A stretch of DNA of 64,000 nucleotides from assembly GCF_014644535.1 (NCBI RefSeq), contig NZ_BMKW01000011.1, positions 197,194 through 261,193 of the forward strand, written 5' to 3'. This document shows, piece by piece, positions 38,475 through 49,003 of this stretch. The notes beneath the pieces were generated by a model that was given only the letters and a program-made list of their open reading frames with translations, had not been told where the DNA came from and did not search any database. The stretch is from Neoroseomonas lacus (lineage in GTDB: Bacteria; Pseudomonadota; Alphaproteobacteria; Acetobacterales; Acetobacteraceae). Both the position numbers and the translations under genes were made by a program. Position 1 is the first letter of the stretch. Every line of letters begins with the position of its first letter.

Positions 38475-39218
38475 ATGATTCCTTATCGTAGCGCCATTGC
38501 CAGCCACCGTGGCGGTGCCTTCCTATGGCCAGAGAACGGTTTGACGGCCTTTCGGGCCACGGCTCGCCTCGCGTTGGAACAGGCTGAGTGCGACGTCCAT
38601 GCCTCCGCCGATGGTGAGGCGATTATCATACACGATGCCACTCTCGAGAGGACTACGGATGGTATTGGCCGCGTCGTGGCGCAGACCAGCCGAGATTTGG
38701 CAGGTCTCCGCCTGAGAGGCGGAGCTGGCGAGACCGTGCCGCGCCTGGCGGAGATGCTTGAGGTGTTTCGGGGCTCGCGAGTCGCTCCAAGGATAGAGAT
38801 CAAGGAGGACGCCGATGGCCGGCCCTATCCGGGTCTGGTGGCCCGGGTTTTGAGCGATCTCGATCAGTCTGGCCTGAGAGGGCGCAGCTGGATCATTGGC
38901 TTCGACGCGCCGACCATGGCGGAAGTTGCTGCTGCGGGTGGTCTGGCCGGGGTCGCCTGGTTGCTTGAGCGCAGTACTTGGCGGGCGCTCGGTTTGAGGG
39001 GCGTCATTGCCGTCGCGAAGACCTATGGCTTCCCCGAGATCGGCGTCCACGAAGCCCTGATCGATTCCGATGCCTGCGCGGTTCTGCGTGCCGCCGACAT
39101 TGGTGTCTCTGTGTGGGGCGCGAATCACGAGGACTCCATACGCCGGATGCTTGGCCTTGGTGTCGACCTCCTGGCCACAGACGACCCGCCGCTCGCGATC
39201 TCACTACGGGGACGGTAA
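38475..39218 (+). CDS. Glycerophosphodiester phosphodiesterase family protein
   Basis: A 247-residue GDPD-fold protein. The ATG at 38475 gives MIPYRSAIASHRGGAFLWPE; an upstream ATG at 38400 in frame is less likely because it adds a non-conserved stretch. Catalytic features are the His in SHRGG, the ENGLTAF segment, the metal pair Glu/Asp in QAECDVHASADGE and IIIHDATLERTTDG. The C-terminal GVSVWGANHEDSIRRMLGLG is also typical. No signal peptide, so cytoplasmic. It hydrolyses glycerophosphodiesters to glycerol-3-phosphate and an alcohol. It is divergent from the TRAP-binding protein gene and lies 86 bases before the ABC operon. Confidence 0.9.
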   Translation: MIPYRSAIASHRGGAFLWPENGLTAFRATARLALEQAECDVHASADGEAIIIHDATLERTTDGIGRVVAQTSRDLAGLRLRGGAGETVPRLAEMLEVFRGSRVAPRIEIKEDADGRPYPGLVARVLSDLDQSGLRGRSWIIGFDAPTMAEVAAAGGLAGVAWLLERSTWRALGLRGVIAVAKTYGFPEIGVHEALIDSDACAVLRAADIGVSVWGANHEDSIRRMLGLGVDLLATDDPPLAISLRGR

Positions 39219-39304
39219 TTCGTTCCGGGCGCGCGTGATTGTTGCCAGCGCGCTGCCTGCGCACCTAACCTCCCTGTAGAACAACTTGGGGAGGGTGCGG
39301 CGCG

Positions 39305-40120
39305 GTGGCTGGGGATACGGCTGTCCTCGAAGCGGATGCGGTCAGCTTGCGCTTCGGCGGCGTGCGGGCCCTGTCCGATGTCTCCTTCGCTGTTCAGCGT
39401 GGCGAGATCTTCTCGATCATTGGACCGAATGGCGCGGGCAAGACCTCGATGGTCAACTGCGTCTCGGGTCGGTACCGGCCGACCGAGGGGCGTATCCTGT
39501 TCGAAGGGCAGGACGTCACGCCATTGCGGCCGAACCGGCGAGCGGCGCTGGGCATTGGTCGGACGTTCCAGAATCTCGCGCTATTTGGGCATATGAGCGT
39601 GCTCGATAACATCATGGTAGGCCGTCACAATCTGCTCGGCGCCGGCTTCCTGCGCGGCATGGTCTACTGGATAGGGGGTGCCCAGAAGGAAGAGCTGAAC
39701 CATCGCCGTGAGGTCGAGGAGATCATCGACTTCCTGGAGATCCAGCACGTTCGCAAGGCAACTGCCGGAACATTGTCTTACGGATTGCGTAAGCGCGTTG
39801 AACTGGCGCGCGCCATCGCGCTGAAACCCCGCCTGATCCTCCTCGACGAGCCGATGGCTGGCATGAACCTTGAAGAAAAGGAGGACATGGCGCGCTTCAT
39901 CGTCGACCTCAACGAGGAATGGGGCATGAGCGTGCTGATGATCGAGCACGACATGGGCGTCGTGATGGACATCAGCCACCGCATAATGGTGCTCGATTTC
40001 GGGCGGAAGATCGCCGAAGGCGTGCCCGATGCAGTGTTGGCGGACCCCGATGTCAGGCGTGCCTATCTGGGCGAGGCGGATGAGGTGGTCCACGAAGACG
40101 GCGAGCCGGCAACGACATGA
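39305..40120 (+). CDS. livG: ABC importer ATPase, LivG type
   Basis: First ATPase of a Liv-type (HAAT) importer. It starts at GTG 39305 behind a GGGGAGGG ribosome site and has 271 residues. Walker A is IIGPNGAGKTS (about 39-48), the signature is LSYGLRKRVELARA (variant LSYGL, usual for LivG), and Walker B is LILLDEPMAGMN. The His switch is MIEHDMGVVMDIS. It is the first gene of a tightly packed operon that runs to 52601; its stop overlaps the ligase start (ATGA). The presumed amino acid substrate is doubtful because of the acyl-CoA genes in the same operon. Confidence 0.93.
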   Translation: MAGDTAVLEADAVSLRFGGVRALSDVSFAVQRGEIFSIIGPNGAGKTSMVNCVSGRYRPTEGRILFEGQDVTPLRPNRRAALGIGRTFQNLALFGHMSVLDNIMVGRHNLLGAGFLRGMVYWIGGAQKEELNHRREVEEIIDFLEIQHVRKATAGTLSYGLRKRVELARAIALKPRLILLDEPMAGMNLEEKEDMARFIVDLNEEWGMSVLMIEHDMGVVMDISHRIMVLDFGRKIAEGVPDAVLADPDVRRAYLGEADEVVHEDGEPATT

Positions 40121-42033
40121 GCGGCGATGATGATACGTTGCCTCGGCTGCTTCGGCGAAATGCCCGCGCACATGGCGACGACATTGCCATGCGCGAGAAG
40201 GAATTCGGCATATGGCGTGCGCTGCCCTGGTCCGAGGTGGCGGATCGGACTCGCGACATGGCGCTCGGTCTTCGTGCGATTGGTGTGAAACCGGGCGACG
40301 TTGTGGGGCTGATCGGCGACAACAGGCCCGATTGGGTTATGGGAGAAATCGCGGCGCACGCGCTCCGCGCCTGTTCGCTGGGCATCTATCGCGACGCCTT
40401 GGATGAGGAGGTCGCCTATCTGCTGTCGTTCAGCGCAGCCTCGGCAGTGATCGCCGAAGATGAGGAGCAGGTCGACAAACTTCTGAACGTCTCTGATCAG
40501 CTGACCGACCTGCGGCACATCATTTATTGCGATCCGCGCGGCATGCGAAAACATGACGATCCACGACTTATGTCCATGGAAGCTCTGCTGCACCGTGGTG
40601 CCGAGGTTGCCGCGAGCGATCCTGATGCCTGGGACGCGCTGGTCGAGGCCACGTGTGGCAACGATATCGCGATCCTCTGCACCACATCGGGCACCACGGC
40701 CCGGCCGAAGCTCGCGCAGATTTCTGGGCGAGCCTTGATCCGTCATTGCGAGGCGTATCTGGCCGCTGACCCGAAGGGGCCACAGGACGAGTACGTCTCA
40801 GTCCTGCCACTACCCTGGATCATGGAGCAGATCTACGTCCTCGGCTGGGGCCTGATAGCCCGCATGAAGGTCAATTTCGTCGAGGAACCCGAGACGACGA
40901 TGGCCGACTTCCGAGAGATCGCACCGACCTTCGTGCTGTTCGCGCCGCGCGTCTGGGAAAGCCTCGCCGCTGACGTGCGTGCCCGGGTCATGGACGCGTC
41001 CCGGCTGAAGCAGCGTGCCTTCGAGGCGGGTATGCGCATGGGGCTCGAGGCACTCGAAGCTGGCGGGCAGTCCATCCTGGCCAATGCGCTGCTATTCCGC
41101 GCTCTGCGTGATCGTCTTGGATTTACGCGGTTGCGCTCGGCCGCGACAGGTGGGGCCGCGCTGGGGCCCGAGACCTTCCGCTTCTTCCAGGCCATGGGCG
41201 TGCCGCTACGCCAACTCTATGGTCAGACCGAACTGCTTGGCGCCTATACACTGCATCGGCCTGGCGCAGTCGACTTTGACACCGTTGGTGTGCCTTTCGG
41301 GCCGGATGTTGAGCTGCGTATCCATGAGCCGGATGCGAATGGTGTCGGCGAAATTGTGACGCGCCACCCGAACATGTTCACGGGCTATCTTGGCATCGAT
41401 GATGTGCCGGATATGCGCGACGGTTGGCTGCACACCGGCGACGCCGGCTATTTCAACAAACAAGGGCAGCTCGTTGTCATCGACCGCATCAAGGATATCG
41501 CGACAACCAGCGGCGGCGACCGATTCTCACCACAGTTCATCGAGAACAAGCTGAAGTTCAGTCCCTTTGTCGCCGAAGCGGTGATCCTCGGTGACCGGCG
41601 CGCGCATCTGGCGGCCATGATCTGCATCCGTTTTCCGATCGTCAGCAAATGGGCGGAGCGCAACAGGATATCATTCACGACCTATACTGATCTTTCAGCG
41701 CGTCCCGAGGTTCTAGAAAAGATCCGAGATGAGGTGGCAAAGGTAAACACTTCTTTGCCGCCAGCGCAGCGCATCCGCGATTTCATTCTGCTCTATAAGG
41801 AACTGGATGCGGATGACGAGGAGCTGACGCGAACACGCAAAGTGCGCCGCGGTGTCATCAATGAGAAGTACGGCGACATCATCGGCGCGATCTATGCCGG
41901 CAATGACATTATTCCTGTGGACACGACCATCGCGTTTCAGGACGGCACCAAGCAGCGGATCAGGACCGTGCTGCAGGTCATCCGTATGGACGCTGTGCGC
42001 CGGCCGGCGCCGGCCGGCGCGGAGGAGGGCTGA
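40117..42033 (+). CDS. AMP-dependent acyl-CoA synthetase with unusual P-loop
   Basis: A 638-residue ANL-superfamily ligase of the long-chain type, inserted between the ATPase and permease genes of the importer. The phosphate loop reads TTSGTTARPKLA (about 189-200): the two usual glycines of TSGTTGxPKG are Ala and Leu. Other core motifs are intact: LYGQTELLGAY, WLHTGDAGYF and VVIDRIKDIATTSGGDRFSP. It probably activates the imported acid to its CoA ester at the membrane exit. The altered loop may change activity or substrate. It is coupled to livG by a four-base overlap and is directly followed by livH. Confidence 0.9.
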   Translation: MSGDDDTLPRLLRRNARAHGDDIAMREKEFGIWRALPWSEVADRTRDMALGLRAIGVKPGDVVGLIGDNRPDWVMGEIAAHALRACSLGIYRDALDEEVAYLLSFSAASAVIAEDEEQVDKLLNVSDQLTDLRHIIYCDPRGMRKHDDPRLMSMEALLHRGAEVAASDPDAWDALVEATCGNDIAILCTTSGTTARPKLAQISGRALIRHCEAYLAADPKGPQDEYVSVLPLPWIMEQIYVLGWGLIARMKVNFVEEPETTMADFREIAPTFVLFAPRVWESLAADVRARVMDASRLKQRAFEAGMRMGLEALEAGGQSILANALLFRALRDRLGFTRLRSAATGGAALGPETFRFFQAMGVPLRQLYGQTELLGAYTLHRPGAVDFDTVGVPFGPDVELRIHEPDANGVGEIVTRHPNMFTGYLGIDDVPDMRDGWLHTGDAGYFNKQGQLVVIDRIKDIATTSGGDRFSPQFIENKLKFSPFVAEAVILGDRRAHLAAMICIRFPIVSKWAERNRISFTTYTDLSARPEVLEKIRDEVAKVNTSLPPAQRIRDFILLYKELDADDEELTRTRKVRRGVINEKYGDIIGAIYAGNDIIPVDTTIAFQDGTKQRIRTVLQVIRMDAVRRPAPAGAEEG

Positions 42034-42927
42034 ATGGACGCGACGTTATTGTTCCAACTGGTGCTAAATGGGCTGATCGTCGGCGCGCTGTATGGCGTTG
42101 TCGCGATGTCGTTCGTGCTGATCTACAAGGCATCGCAGGTGGTGAATTTCGCGCAAGGCGAATTCTTGCTTGTTGGCGCCTGGGTCTGCTGGTGGCTGCT
42201 GACATACTGGCAATTGCCCATCTGGGCGGGCTTCCTGGTTACGCTCGCCTTCATGACGATCTTCGGCGTGGTCCTGCAGGTGATCGTGCTGCGACCTCTG
42301 ATCGGGGAACCGGTGATCAGCGTCATCATGGCGACAGTTGGCTTGTCGATCTTCTTTCAGGCGCTGATGAAGTGGATGTTCGGCGTCTTCGCACAGCCTT
42401 TCCCGCCGATGTTCACTGTCGAGCGCATTAGCATCCTCGGGCTGGACGTTCAGTCGGTCTATCTCGCGAGCCTTGTTGTCTCGGTACTGATCATGGTGGG
42501 CTTCTGGTGGTTCTTCACCTATTCGAAGCACGGCCTGGCGATGCGCGCGACGGCCTTTGACCAGCAGGTGGCGCAATCGCTCGGCGTGTCGGTCCCAAAG
42601 GTATTCGCCATGTCATGGGCGATCTCGGCAGTCGTCTCATCCGTCGCCGGGATCGTGGTAGGCGTGGTGAACGGTGTGTCCTCGGCGCTGTCCTTCTATG
42701 GGATCAAGGTCTTCCCGGCCGTTATCCTTGGTGGTCTCGATTCCATCGTTGGTGCGGTACTTGGCGGGTTGATCATCGGCGTGTTGGAGAATGTCGCTCA
42801 GTACGTTGACGCGCAGTGGCTGAACTGGGGCAACATGTACCAGATCGCCCCATTCTACGCGATGATCCTGATCCTGTTGATCAAGCCTTACGGCCTCTTC
42901 GGCACGCGCAACATCGAGCGGGTGTGA
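42034..42927 (+). CDS. livH: ABC importer permease, LivH type
   Basis: Inner-membrane permease of the branched-chain amino acid-type ABC family, 297 residues with about eight spans. Family marks are LVLNGLIVGALYGVVAMSFV, KASQVVNFAQGEFLLVGAW, MRATAFDQQVAQSLGVSVPK and AVILGGLDSIVGAVLGGLII. It begins with no gap after the ligase stop and precedes livM by 7 bases. It forms the channel with LivM. Confidence 0.94.
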   Translation: MDATLLFQLVLNGLIVGALYGVVAMSFVLIYKASQVVNFAQGEFLLVGAWVCWWLLTYWQLPIWAGFLVTLAFMTIFGVVLQVIVLRPLIGEPVISVIMATVGLSIFFQALMKWMFGVFAQPFPPMFTVERISILGLDVQSVYLASLVVSVLIMVGFWWFFTYSKHGLAMRATAFDQQVAQSLGVSVPKVFAMSWAISAVVSSVAGIVVGVVNGVSSALSFYGIKVFPAVILGGLDSIVGAVLGGLIIGVLENVAQYVDAQWLNWGNMYQIAPFYAMILILLIKPYGLFGTRNIERV

Positions 42928-42934
42928 CGGCACC

Positions 42935-43999
42935 ATGACCTCGATGACACCGGCTGGCGACTTTCGCAGTACCTACCGCGCCGACACGACGATCTTCCCG
43001 ACACGGAATTCGCGTATTGCCATGCTGGTCGGGGTGCTGGTGCTTTGTGCGGCGCCGCTCGTGCTCGGACGTTATGAACTGGGCCTGTTGATCGCCATCG
43101 GCTACAGCGCCATCGCGGCCCTTGGTTTGAATATCCTGGTCGGCTTCACCGGACAGATATCGATCGGACATGCCGCCTTCTTCGGCTTCGGCGCCTTCGC
43201 TTCTGCACTGCTGGTCGAGCATCATGTCCCGGTCCCGCTGGCGATATGGGGGGCGGGGCTGATGACGGGCGTGGTTGGCCTCGTATTCGGCGCGCCTGCG
43301 GCGCGGCTGAAGGGACTCTACCTCGCCATTGCGACGCTTGCGGCTCAGTTCATTCTTGAGGACTTTTTCGCTCGTGCGCCCTGGTTTTCGGGAGGCGTGT
43401 CCGGCCGCGTCACCGAACCCTATGCGTTGTTCAATATGCGCTTCGACCGCGAGGAGACGTATTTCTACATCGTCCTCGCGCATGTCGTGATCATGTTCGT
43501 CGCGGCGGCAAACCTGATGCGGACACGGGATGGTCGCGCACTGGTTGCCGTACGGGACCATTATCTCTCCGCCGAGATGATGGGTATCAACTTGGCCTAC
43601 TATAGGACGCTGTCCTTCGGCATCGCCTCCTTCTTCGCCGGGATCGGCGGCGCGCTCTACGCGCACTATCTCTTGTTCGTCAGCGTAGAGGCCTTCAACA
43701 TCCTCTATTCGATCCAGTTCCTCGCAATGGTCATCATCGGGGGCTTGGGCTCGATCATGGGCAGCATGCTGGGGGCGGCCTTCATGGTGCTGCTGCCGGA
43801 AATTGTGCAGTCCGGGGTCGATCTGCTGGCTGGCAGCGCTTTGGATCGAGCGTTGCGCCTCGGATCCTCGATTTCCTTCCTGCGGGAGATGACGATTGGG
43901 GCGGCGATCATCCTGTTCCTGATCTTTGAGCCAGATGGCCTCGCGCATCGATGGCGCATGATCAAGGCATACTGGAAACTGTATCCATTCTCACACTGA
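42935..43999 (+). CDS. livM: ABC importer permease, LivM type
   Basis: Second permease subunit, 354 residues with about ten spans. Family motifs are ALGLNILVGFTGQISIGHAA, FFGFGAFASALL, RLKGLYLAIATLAAQFILED and FFAGIGGALYAHYLLFVSVE, followed by FLAMVIIGGLGSIMGSMLGA. A long central loop contains the ARAPWFSGGVSGRVTEPYAL region. It lies 7 bases after livH and 41 bases before the binding protein, which has its own strong ribosome site. Confidence 0.94.
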   Translation: MTSMTPAGDFRSTYRADTTIFPTRNSRIAMLVGVLVLCAAPLVLGRYELGLLIAIGYSAIAALGLNILVGFTGQISIGHAAFFGFGAFASALLVEHHVPVPLAIWGAGLMTGVVGLVFGAPAARLKGLYLAIATLAAQFILEDFFARAPWFSGGVSGRVTEPYALFNMRFDREETYFYIVLAHVVIMFVAAANLMRTRDGRALVAVRDHYLSAEMMGINLAYYRTLSFGIASFFAGIGGALYAHYLLFVSVEAFNILYSIQFLAMVIIGGLGSIMGSMLGAAFMVLLPEIVQSGVDLLAGSALDRALRLGSSISFLREMTIGAAIILFLIFEPDGLAHRWRMIKAYWKLYPFSH

Positions 44000-44024
44000 G
44001 GCCGGCCTACGGCCCAAACGAACC

Positions 44025-44032
44025 AAGGAGGA
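44025..44032 (+). promoter_or_regulatory. Strong ribosome binding site of the binding-protein gene
   Basis: AAGGAGGA, 8 bases before the ATG at 44041. It is the best Shine-Dalgarno match in the operon and sets the start at the signal peptide. High expression of the binding protein is expected for an ABC importer. Confidence 0.7.
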
Positions 44033-44040
44033 ACCACCAA

Positions 44041-45323
44041 ATGAAACTTTCGCTTCCCCTGCTGGCGGGTGCGTTGTTCGCTGCAACGCCCGCCTTCTCC
44101 CAGGCACCCATCCCCGTCGGTCACCTGATGGACAATTCGGGCCCGACGTCAGATGTCGGCGTACCTTACGGCCAGGGCGTTGCCGACACGCTGAACTGGG
44201 TGAACCAGACGCGCCATGGTGTTGCCGGCCGACCTCTTGCCGTCTCGGGCTTCGACTACGGGTACCAGGCGCCACGTGCGGTCAGCCAGTATCAATCCTG
44301 GGCCCAGCGGGAACGGGTCGTCGCAATCCAGGGCTGGGGTACGGCGGATACCGAAGCCCTGGTCCGTTTCGTCACACGTGACCGCATTCCTTACATTTCC
44401 GCCTCGTATTCCGCCGCCTTGACGGACGCTGGCGGACAGTCCGGTCGCCGCGGGGTCGAGCCCGCCCCGTTCAACTTCTTTTATGGCCCATCCTACTCGG
44501 ATGCGCTGCGTGGCATGCTGCAATGGGCCGCCGAGGACTGGCGTGCGCGCGGCCAACAGGGACGGCCGCGCTACGTGCATATGGGGGCGAACCATCCCTA
44601 CCCGAATAGCCCGAAGGAAGCTGGTGAGGCGCTCGCGCGGGAACTCGGCTTCGAGGTTCTGCCGGCAATCCAGTTTGCCCTGACGCCAGGTGACTACACG
44701 GCGCAGTGCCTGACGCTGAAGAACCAGGGCGCGAATTATGCCTACCTTGGCAATACGGCGGGCTCGAACATATCCGTCCTGCGGGCCTGCCAGACGGTTG
44801 GCGTGCAGGTGCAGTTCCTCGGCAATGTATGGGGGATGGATGAAAACGCGATGAAGGCTGCCGGTACCGCGGCCAATGGCGTCGTCTTCCCGGTGCGGAC
44901 CGAGGCTGTCTGGGGTGGCAGCGGTCCCGGCATGGATACAGTCCGCGCAATCAGCCGCGTGTCGGATCCGACGGGCAATGTTTACCGACCCGTGCATTAT
45001 CTGGCCGGCGCCTGCGCCGCCATGCTGATGGTCGAGGCAATGGAGACCGCCGCGTCGAATGGCGGACAAGTGACGGGCGAACGGATTCGCGACGGATTCT
45101 ATGCACGTCAGAACTGGGTGCCGAATGGCTTTCAGGGTGTCTGCACACCGTCAACCTTCGCCGCGACCGACCATCGCGGGACGATGCGCGTCTCGCTCTA
45201 TCGCGCCCGCGTGACCGACAATGCGGGCCAGGGTTCACTTCAGGAACTGGTCACGGCCGGGGCGATGGCCCTCGAACCGGTTGCCGCCATCGACTTGCCG
45301 CGTCGGGCGGATTGGCTCGGCTG

Positions 45324-45327
<4 letters not shown>
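44041..45327 (+). CDS. Periplasmic binding protein of the Liv-type importer
   Basis: A 428-residue exported protein with a signal peptide (MKLSLPLLAGALFAATPAFS, cleaved near QAP). It has the Leu/Ile/Val-binding-protein fold: IPVGHLMDNSGPTSDVGVPY, VVAIQGWGTADTEALVRFVT, and YAYLGNTAGSNISVLRACQT. It is longer than a classic LivK and has diverged ligand positions. In this operon (two CoA ligases, isovaleryl-CoA dehydrogenase, MCC) a branched-chain or terpenoid carboxylate is a more likely ligand than an amino acid; this is inference. It overlaps the start of the LivF-type ATPase gene. Confidence 0.9.
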
Positions 45328-46162
<835 letters not shown>

Positions 46163-46166
<4 letters not shown>

Positions 46167-47815
46167 CCGTGACTGCCCTGCTGCCACCCGCCGAAAGCTA
46201 TGAAGATCTCGTCGCGCGCTTCCGCTGGCGTATTCCAAGCGTCTTCAACATCGCCGATGCCTGCTGCGACCGTTGGGCGGATGGTAGCGGCCGGATTGCC
46301 TTACTTCACGTGTTGGCGAACGGAAGTCAGGTGGGTCTCACATTCGACGCGCTGAAGGCGGCCTCCTCGCGGCTCGCCAATGTACTGAAGGCGCGGGTCG
46401 TCGGGCGAGGTGACCGTGTCGCCGTGCTTCTGCCGCAGGGACCGGAAGCGGCGATAGCGCATTTGGCCATCTATCGGCTTGGTGCGATCGCGGTTCCGCT
46501 TTTCCAGCTATTCGGCCCGGATGCGCTGGAATTCCGGCTCCGTGACTCCGGTGCCTCGGCTTTGGTCACGGATGATTTTGGCCTCGCCAAGCTCAACGGG
46601 ATCCGCGACGCGTTGCCGGATCTCCGGGTGATTCTCTGTGTCGAGGGCGAGCGACCAGGCGTGCTCTCCCTTTGGGGGGAGATGGAGCGAGCCCGCGATG
46701 ATGCCGCGACCGTCGAGACCGCGGCCGACGACCCGGCGCTGATCATCTACACTTCCGGCACCACCGGAGCACCCAAGGGGGCGCTGCTGCCGCATCGTGT
46801 ACTGCTCGGTCATCTGCCCGGCGTGGAAATGCCGCAGGAGCGATTTCCAAAACCCGGCGATCTGTTCTGGACACCGGCGGATTGGGCGTGGATTGGCGGC
46901 CTGCTCGATGTCCTGTTGCCGTCACTGTACCACGGCGTTCCTGTGCTCGCGCATCGCATGGCGAAGTTTGAACCGGAGCATGCGTTTCGGCTGTTGGCGC
47001 GGCACGAAGTACGTAATGCTTTCTTGCCACCGACCGCTTTGCGGATGATGCGCCAAGTCAGTGCACCGATGCGCTTTGGTCACCGCATGCGCAGCATCGG
47101 TAGCGGTGGCGAGACGCTGGGCGCGGAGGTACTGGAATGGGGGCGCAGTGCCTTCGGATTTACCATCAACGAATTCTATGGGCAGACCGAATGCAACCTG
47201 GTCGTCGCCAATTGTGCCGGACTGATGCCCGCTCGGCCGGGTTCGATGGGCCGCGCCGTACCGGGGCATGAGGTCGCGATCCTGGATGGCGCGGGTGCCC
47301 CGCAGGCCGTTGGCGAACCGGGCATCATCGCCATTAGGCGGCCGGATCCGGTGATGTTCCTTGGCTACTGGAACAACACGGCGGCGACGGCGGCGAAGTT
47401 TAACGGCGACTGGCTGCTCACCGGCGATAGCGGCGTGAAGGATAGTGATGGCTTCTTCCGCTTCATCGGCCGTGCGGACGATGTCATCAATTCCGGCGGA
47501 TACCGGATTGGGCCGTCGGAAATCGAAGACTGCCTGCTTCGACATCCTTCCGTCGCCATGGCGGCGGTGATTGGTCTTCCGGATGTGTTGCGCACCGAAG
47601 CCGTGACGGCAGTGATTGTGCCGAGGCCCGAGGTCGAGCCCAGTCCGAGCCTGGCCAGCGAGATTCAGAACTTCGTCCGCAATCGTCTTGCCGCACATCT
47701 TTATCCGCGCCGGGTCGTATTCGCCGAGACCCTGCCGATGACGGCGACCGGCAAGGTGATGCGATCGACGCTACGACAAACGCTTGGCGCCGGCACCGCG
47801 CCGGCTGATCCTTGA
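46163..47815 (+). CDS. AMP-dependent acyl-CoA synthetase (acetyl-CoA synthetase-like)
   Basis: A 550-residue ANL ligase starting at GTG in the livF stop. All core motifs are canonical: IIYTSGTTGAPKGALLPHR (about 195-212), FYGQTECNLV, WLLTGDSGVKDSDGFFRF, GRADDVINSGGYRIGPSEIE, and the C-terminal catalytic Lys in LPMTATGKVMRSTLR. The sequence style is that of short/medium-chain acyl-CoA synthetases. It is a second, conventional ligase in the same operon as the variant one, and lies 15 bases before the isovaleryl-CoA dehydrogenase. Activation of isovalerate or a related acid is the likely reaction. Confidence 0.92.
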
Positions 47816-47830
47816 TGGCGAGGTGACCCT

Positions 47831-49003
47831 ATGCCCGCGAACCAGATTCCGACGCTCGATTTCAATCTCGGCGACGAGGTGGATATGCTGCGCGACAGCG
47901 TCCGTTCCTTCGCCGATGAACGCATCGCGCCGATCGCCGCCGAGATCGACCGCACGGACGAATTCCCGCGGCATCTGTGGCCTGAGATGGGCGCCCTTGG
48001 ACTGCATGGCATCACGGTCGAGGAGGAGTATGGCGGCGCCAATATGGGCTATGTCGCCCATTGCGTTGCGATGGAGGAGGTAAGCCGCGCTTCCGCCTCT
48101 GTCGGCCTCTCCTATGGTGCGCATTCCAACCTTTGCGTGAACCAGATTCGCCGCTGCGGCACGGAGGACCAGAAGCGCCGCTACCTGCCAAAACTCATTT
48201 CCGGTGAGCATCTGGGCGCTCTGGCGATGAGTGAGCCCGGGGCAGGCAGCGACGTGATCAGCATGAAGCTGCGAGCCGATAAGCGTGGTGACCGTTATGT
48301 GCTGAACGGCACCAAGATGTGGATCACCAACGCACATTATGCCGAGACGATCGTGGTGTACGCCAAGACCGATCCAGGCGCGGGGCCAAAGGGCATCACC
48401 GCCTTCATCGTGGAGCGGGATTTCAAGGGTTTCCGGCCGGCGCAAAAGCTCGACAAGCTGGGCATGCGCGGTTCGCCCACCAGCGAACTGGTGTTCGAAG
48501 ATTGCGAGGTGCCGGAAGAAAATGTTCTCGGTCAGGTGGGCGGCGGCGTTCGCGTCCTGATGTCGGGGCTCGACTATGAACGTGCGGTTCTCGCCGCGGG
48601 ACCGCTGGGCATCATGCAGGCCTGCCTGGACCTGGTCGTTCCCTATGTCCATGAGCGCAAGCAATTCGGACAGGCGATCGGCGAGTTCCAACTGATTCAG
48701 GCCAAGCTCGCCGATATGTACACGCAGCTCAGCGCCTGTCGTGCCTATGTCTATGCCGTGGCGCGCGCCTGTGATCAGGGACGCACCTCGCGCAAGGATT
48801 CGGCCGGTGCGATTCTGTTCGCGGCGGAAGCGGCGACCAAGGCCTCGCTTGACGCCATCCAGATCCTGGGAGGCAATGGATATATCAATGACAATGCGAC
48901 CGGGCGGCTGCTGCGCGATGCGAAGCTCTATGAGATCGGCGCCGGCACCAGTGAAATCCGCCGCATGCTGATCGGCCGCGAACTCTTCAAGGAAACGGCG
49001 TGA
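47831..49003 (+). CDS. liuA: Isovaleryl-CoA dehydrogenase
   Basis: Oxidises isovaleryl-CoA to 3-methylcrotonyl-CoA (leucine/isovalerate catabolism), FAD-dependent. The 390 residues have the isovaleryl-type arrangement: the catalytic Glu is at the 254-type position ([16 protein letters not shown], Glu250), and the usual C-terminal YEG site reads [17 protein letters not shown] instead. The N-terminus ([20 protein letters not shown]) and [18 protein letters not shown] are typical. It directly precedes the methylcrotonyl-CoA carboxylase genes, which take its product. Its stop overlaps the start of liuB. Confidence 0.95.
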   Translation: MPANQIPTLDFNLGDEVDMLRDSVRSFADERIAPIAAEIDRTDEFPRHLWPEMGALGLHGITVEEEYGGANMGYVAHCVAMEEVSRASASVGLSYGAHSNLCVNQIRRCGTEDQKRRYLPKLISGEHLGALAMSEPGAGSDVISMKLRADKRGDRYVLNGTKMWITNAHYAETIVVYAKTDPGAGPKGITAFIVERDFKGFRPAQKLDKLGMRGSPTSELVFEDCEVPEENVLGQVGGGVRVLMSGLDYERAVLAAGPLGIMQACLDLVVPYVHERKQFGQAIGEFQLIQAKLADMYTQLSACRAYVYAVARACDQGRTSRKDSAGAILFAAEAATKASLDAIQILGGNGYINDNATGRLLRDAKLYEIGAGTSEIRRMLIGRELFKETA

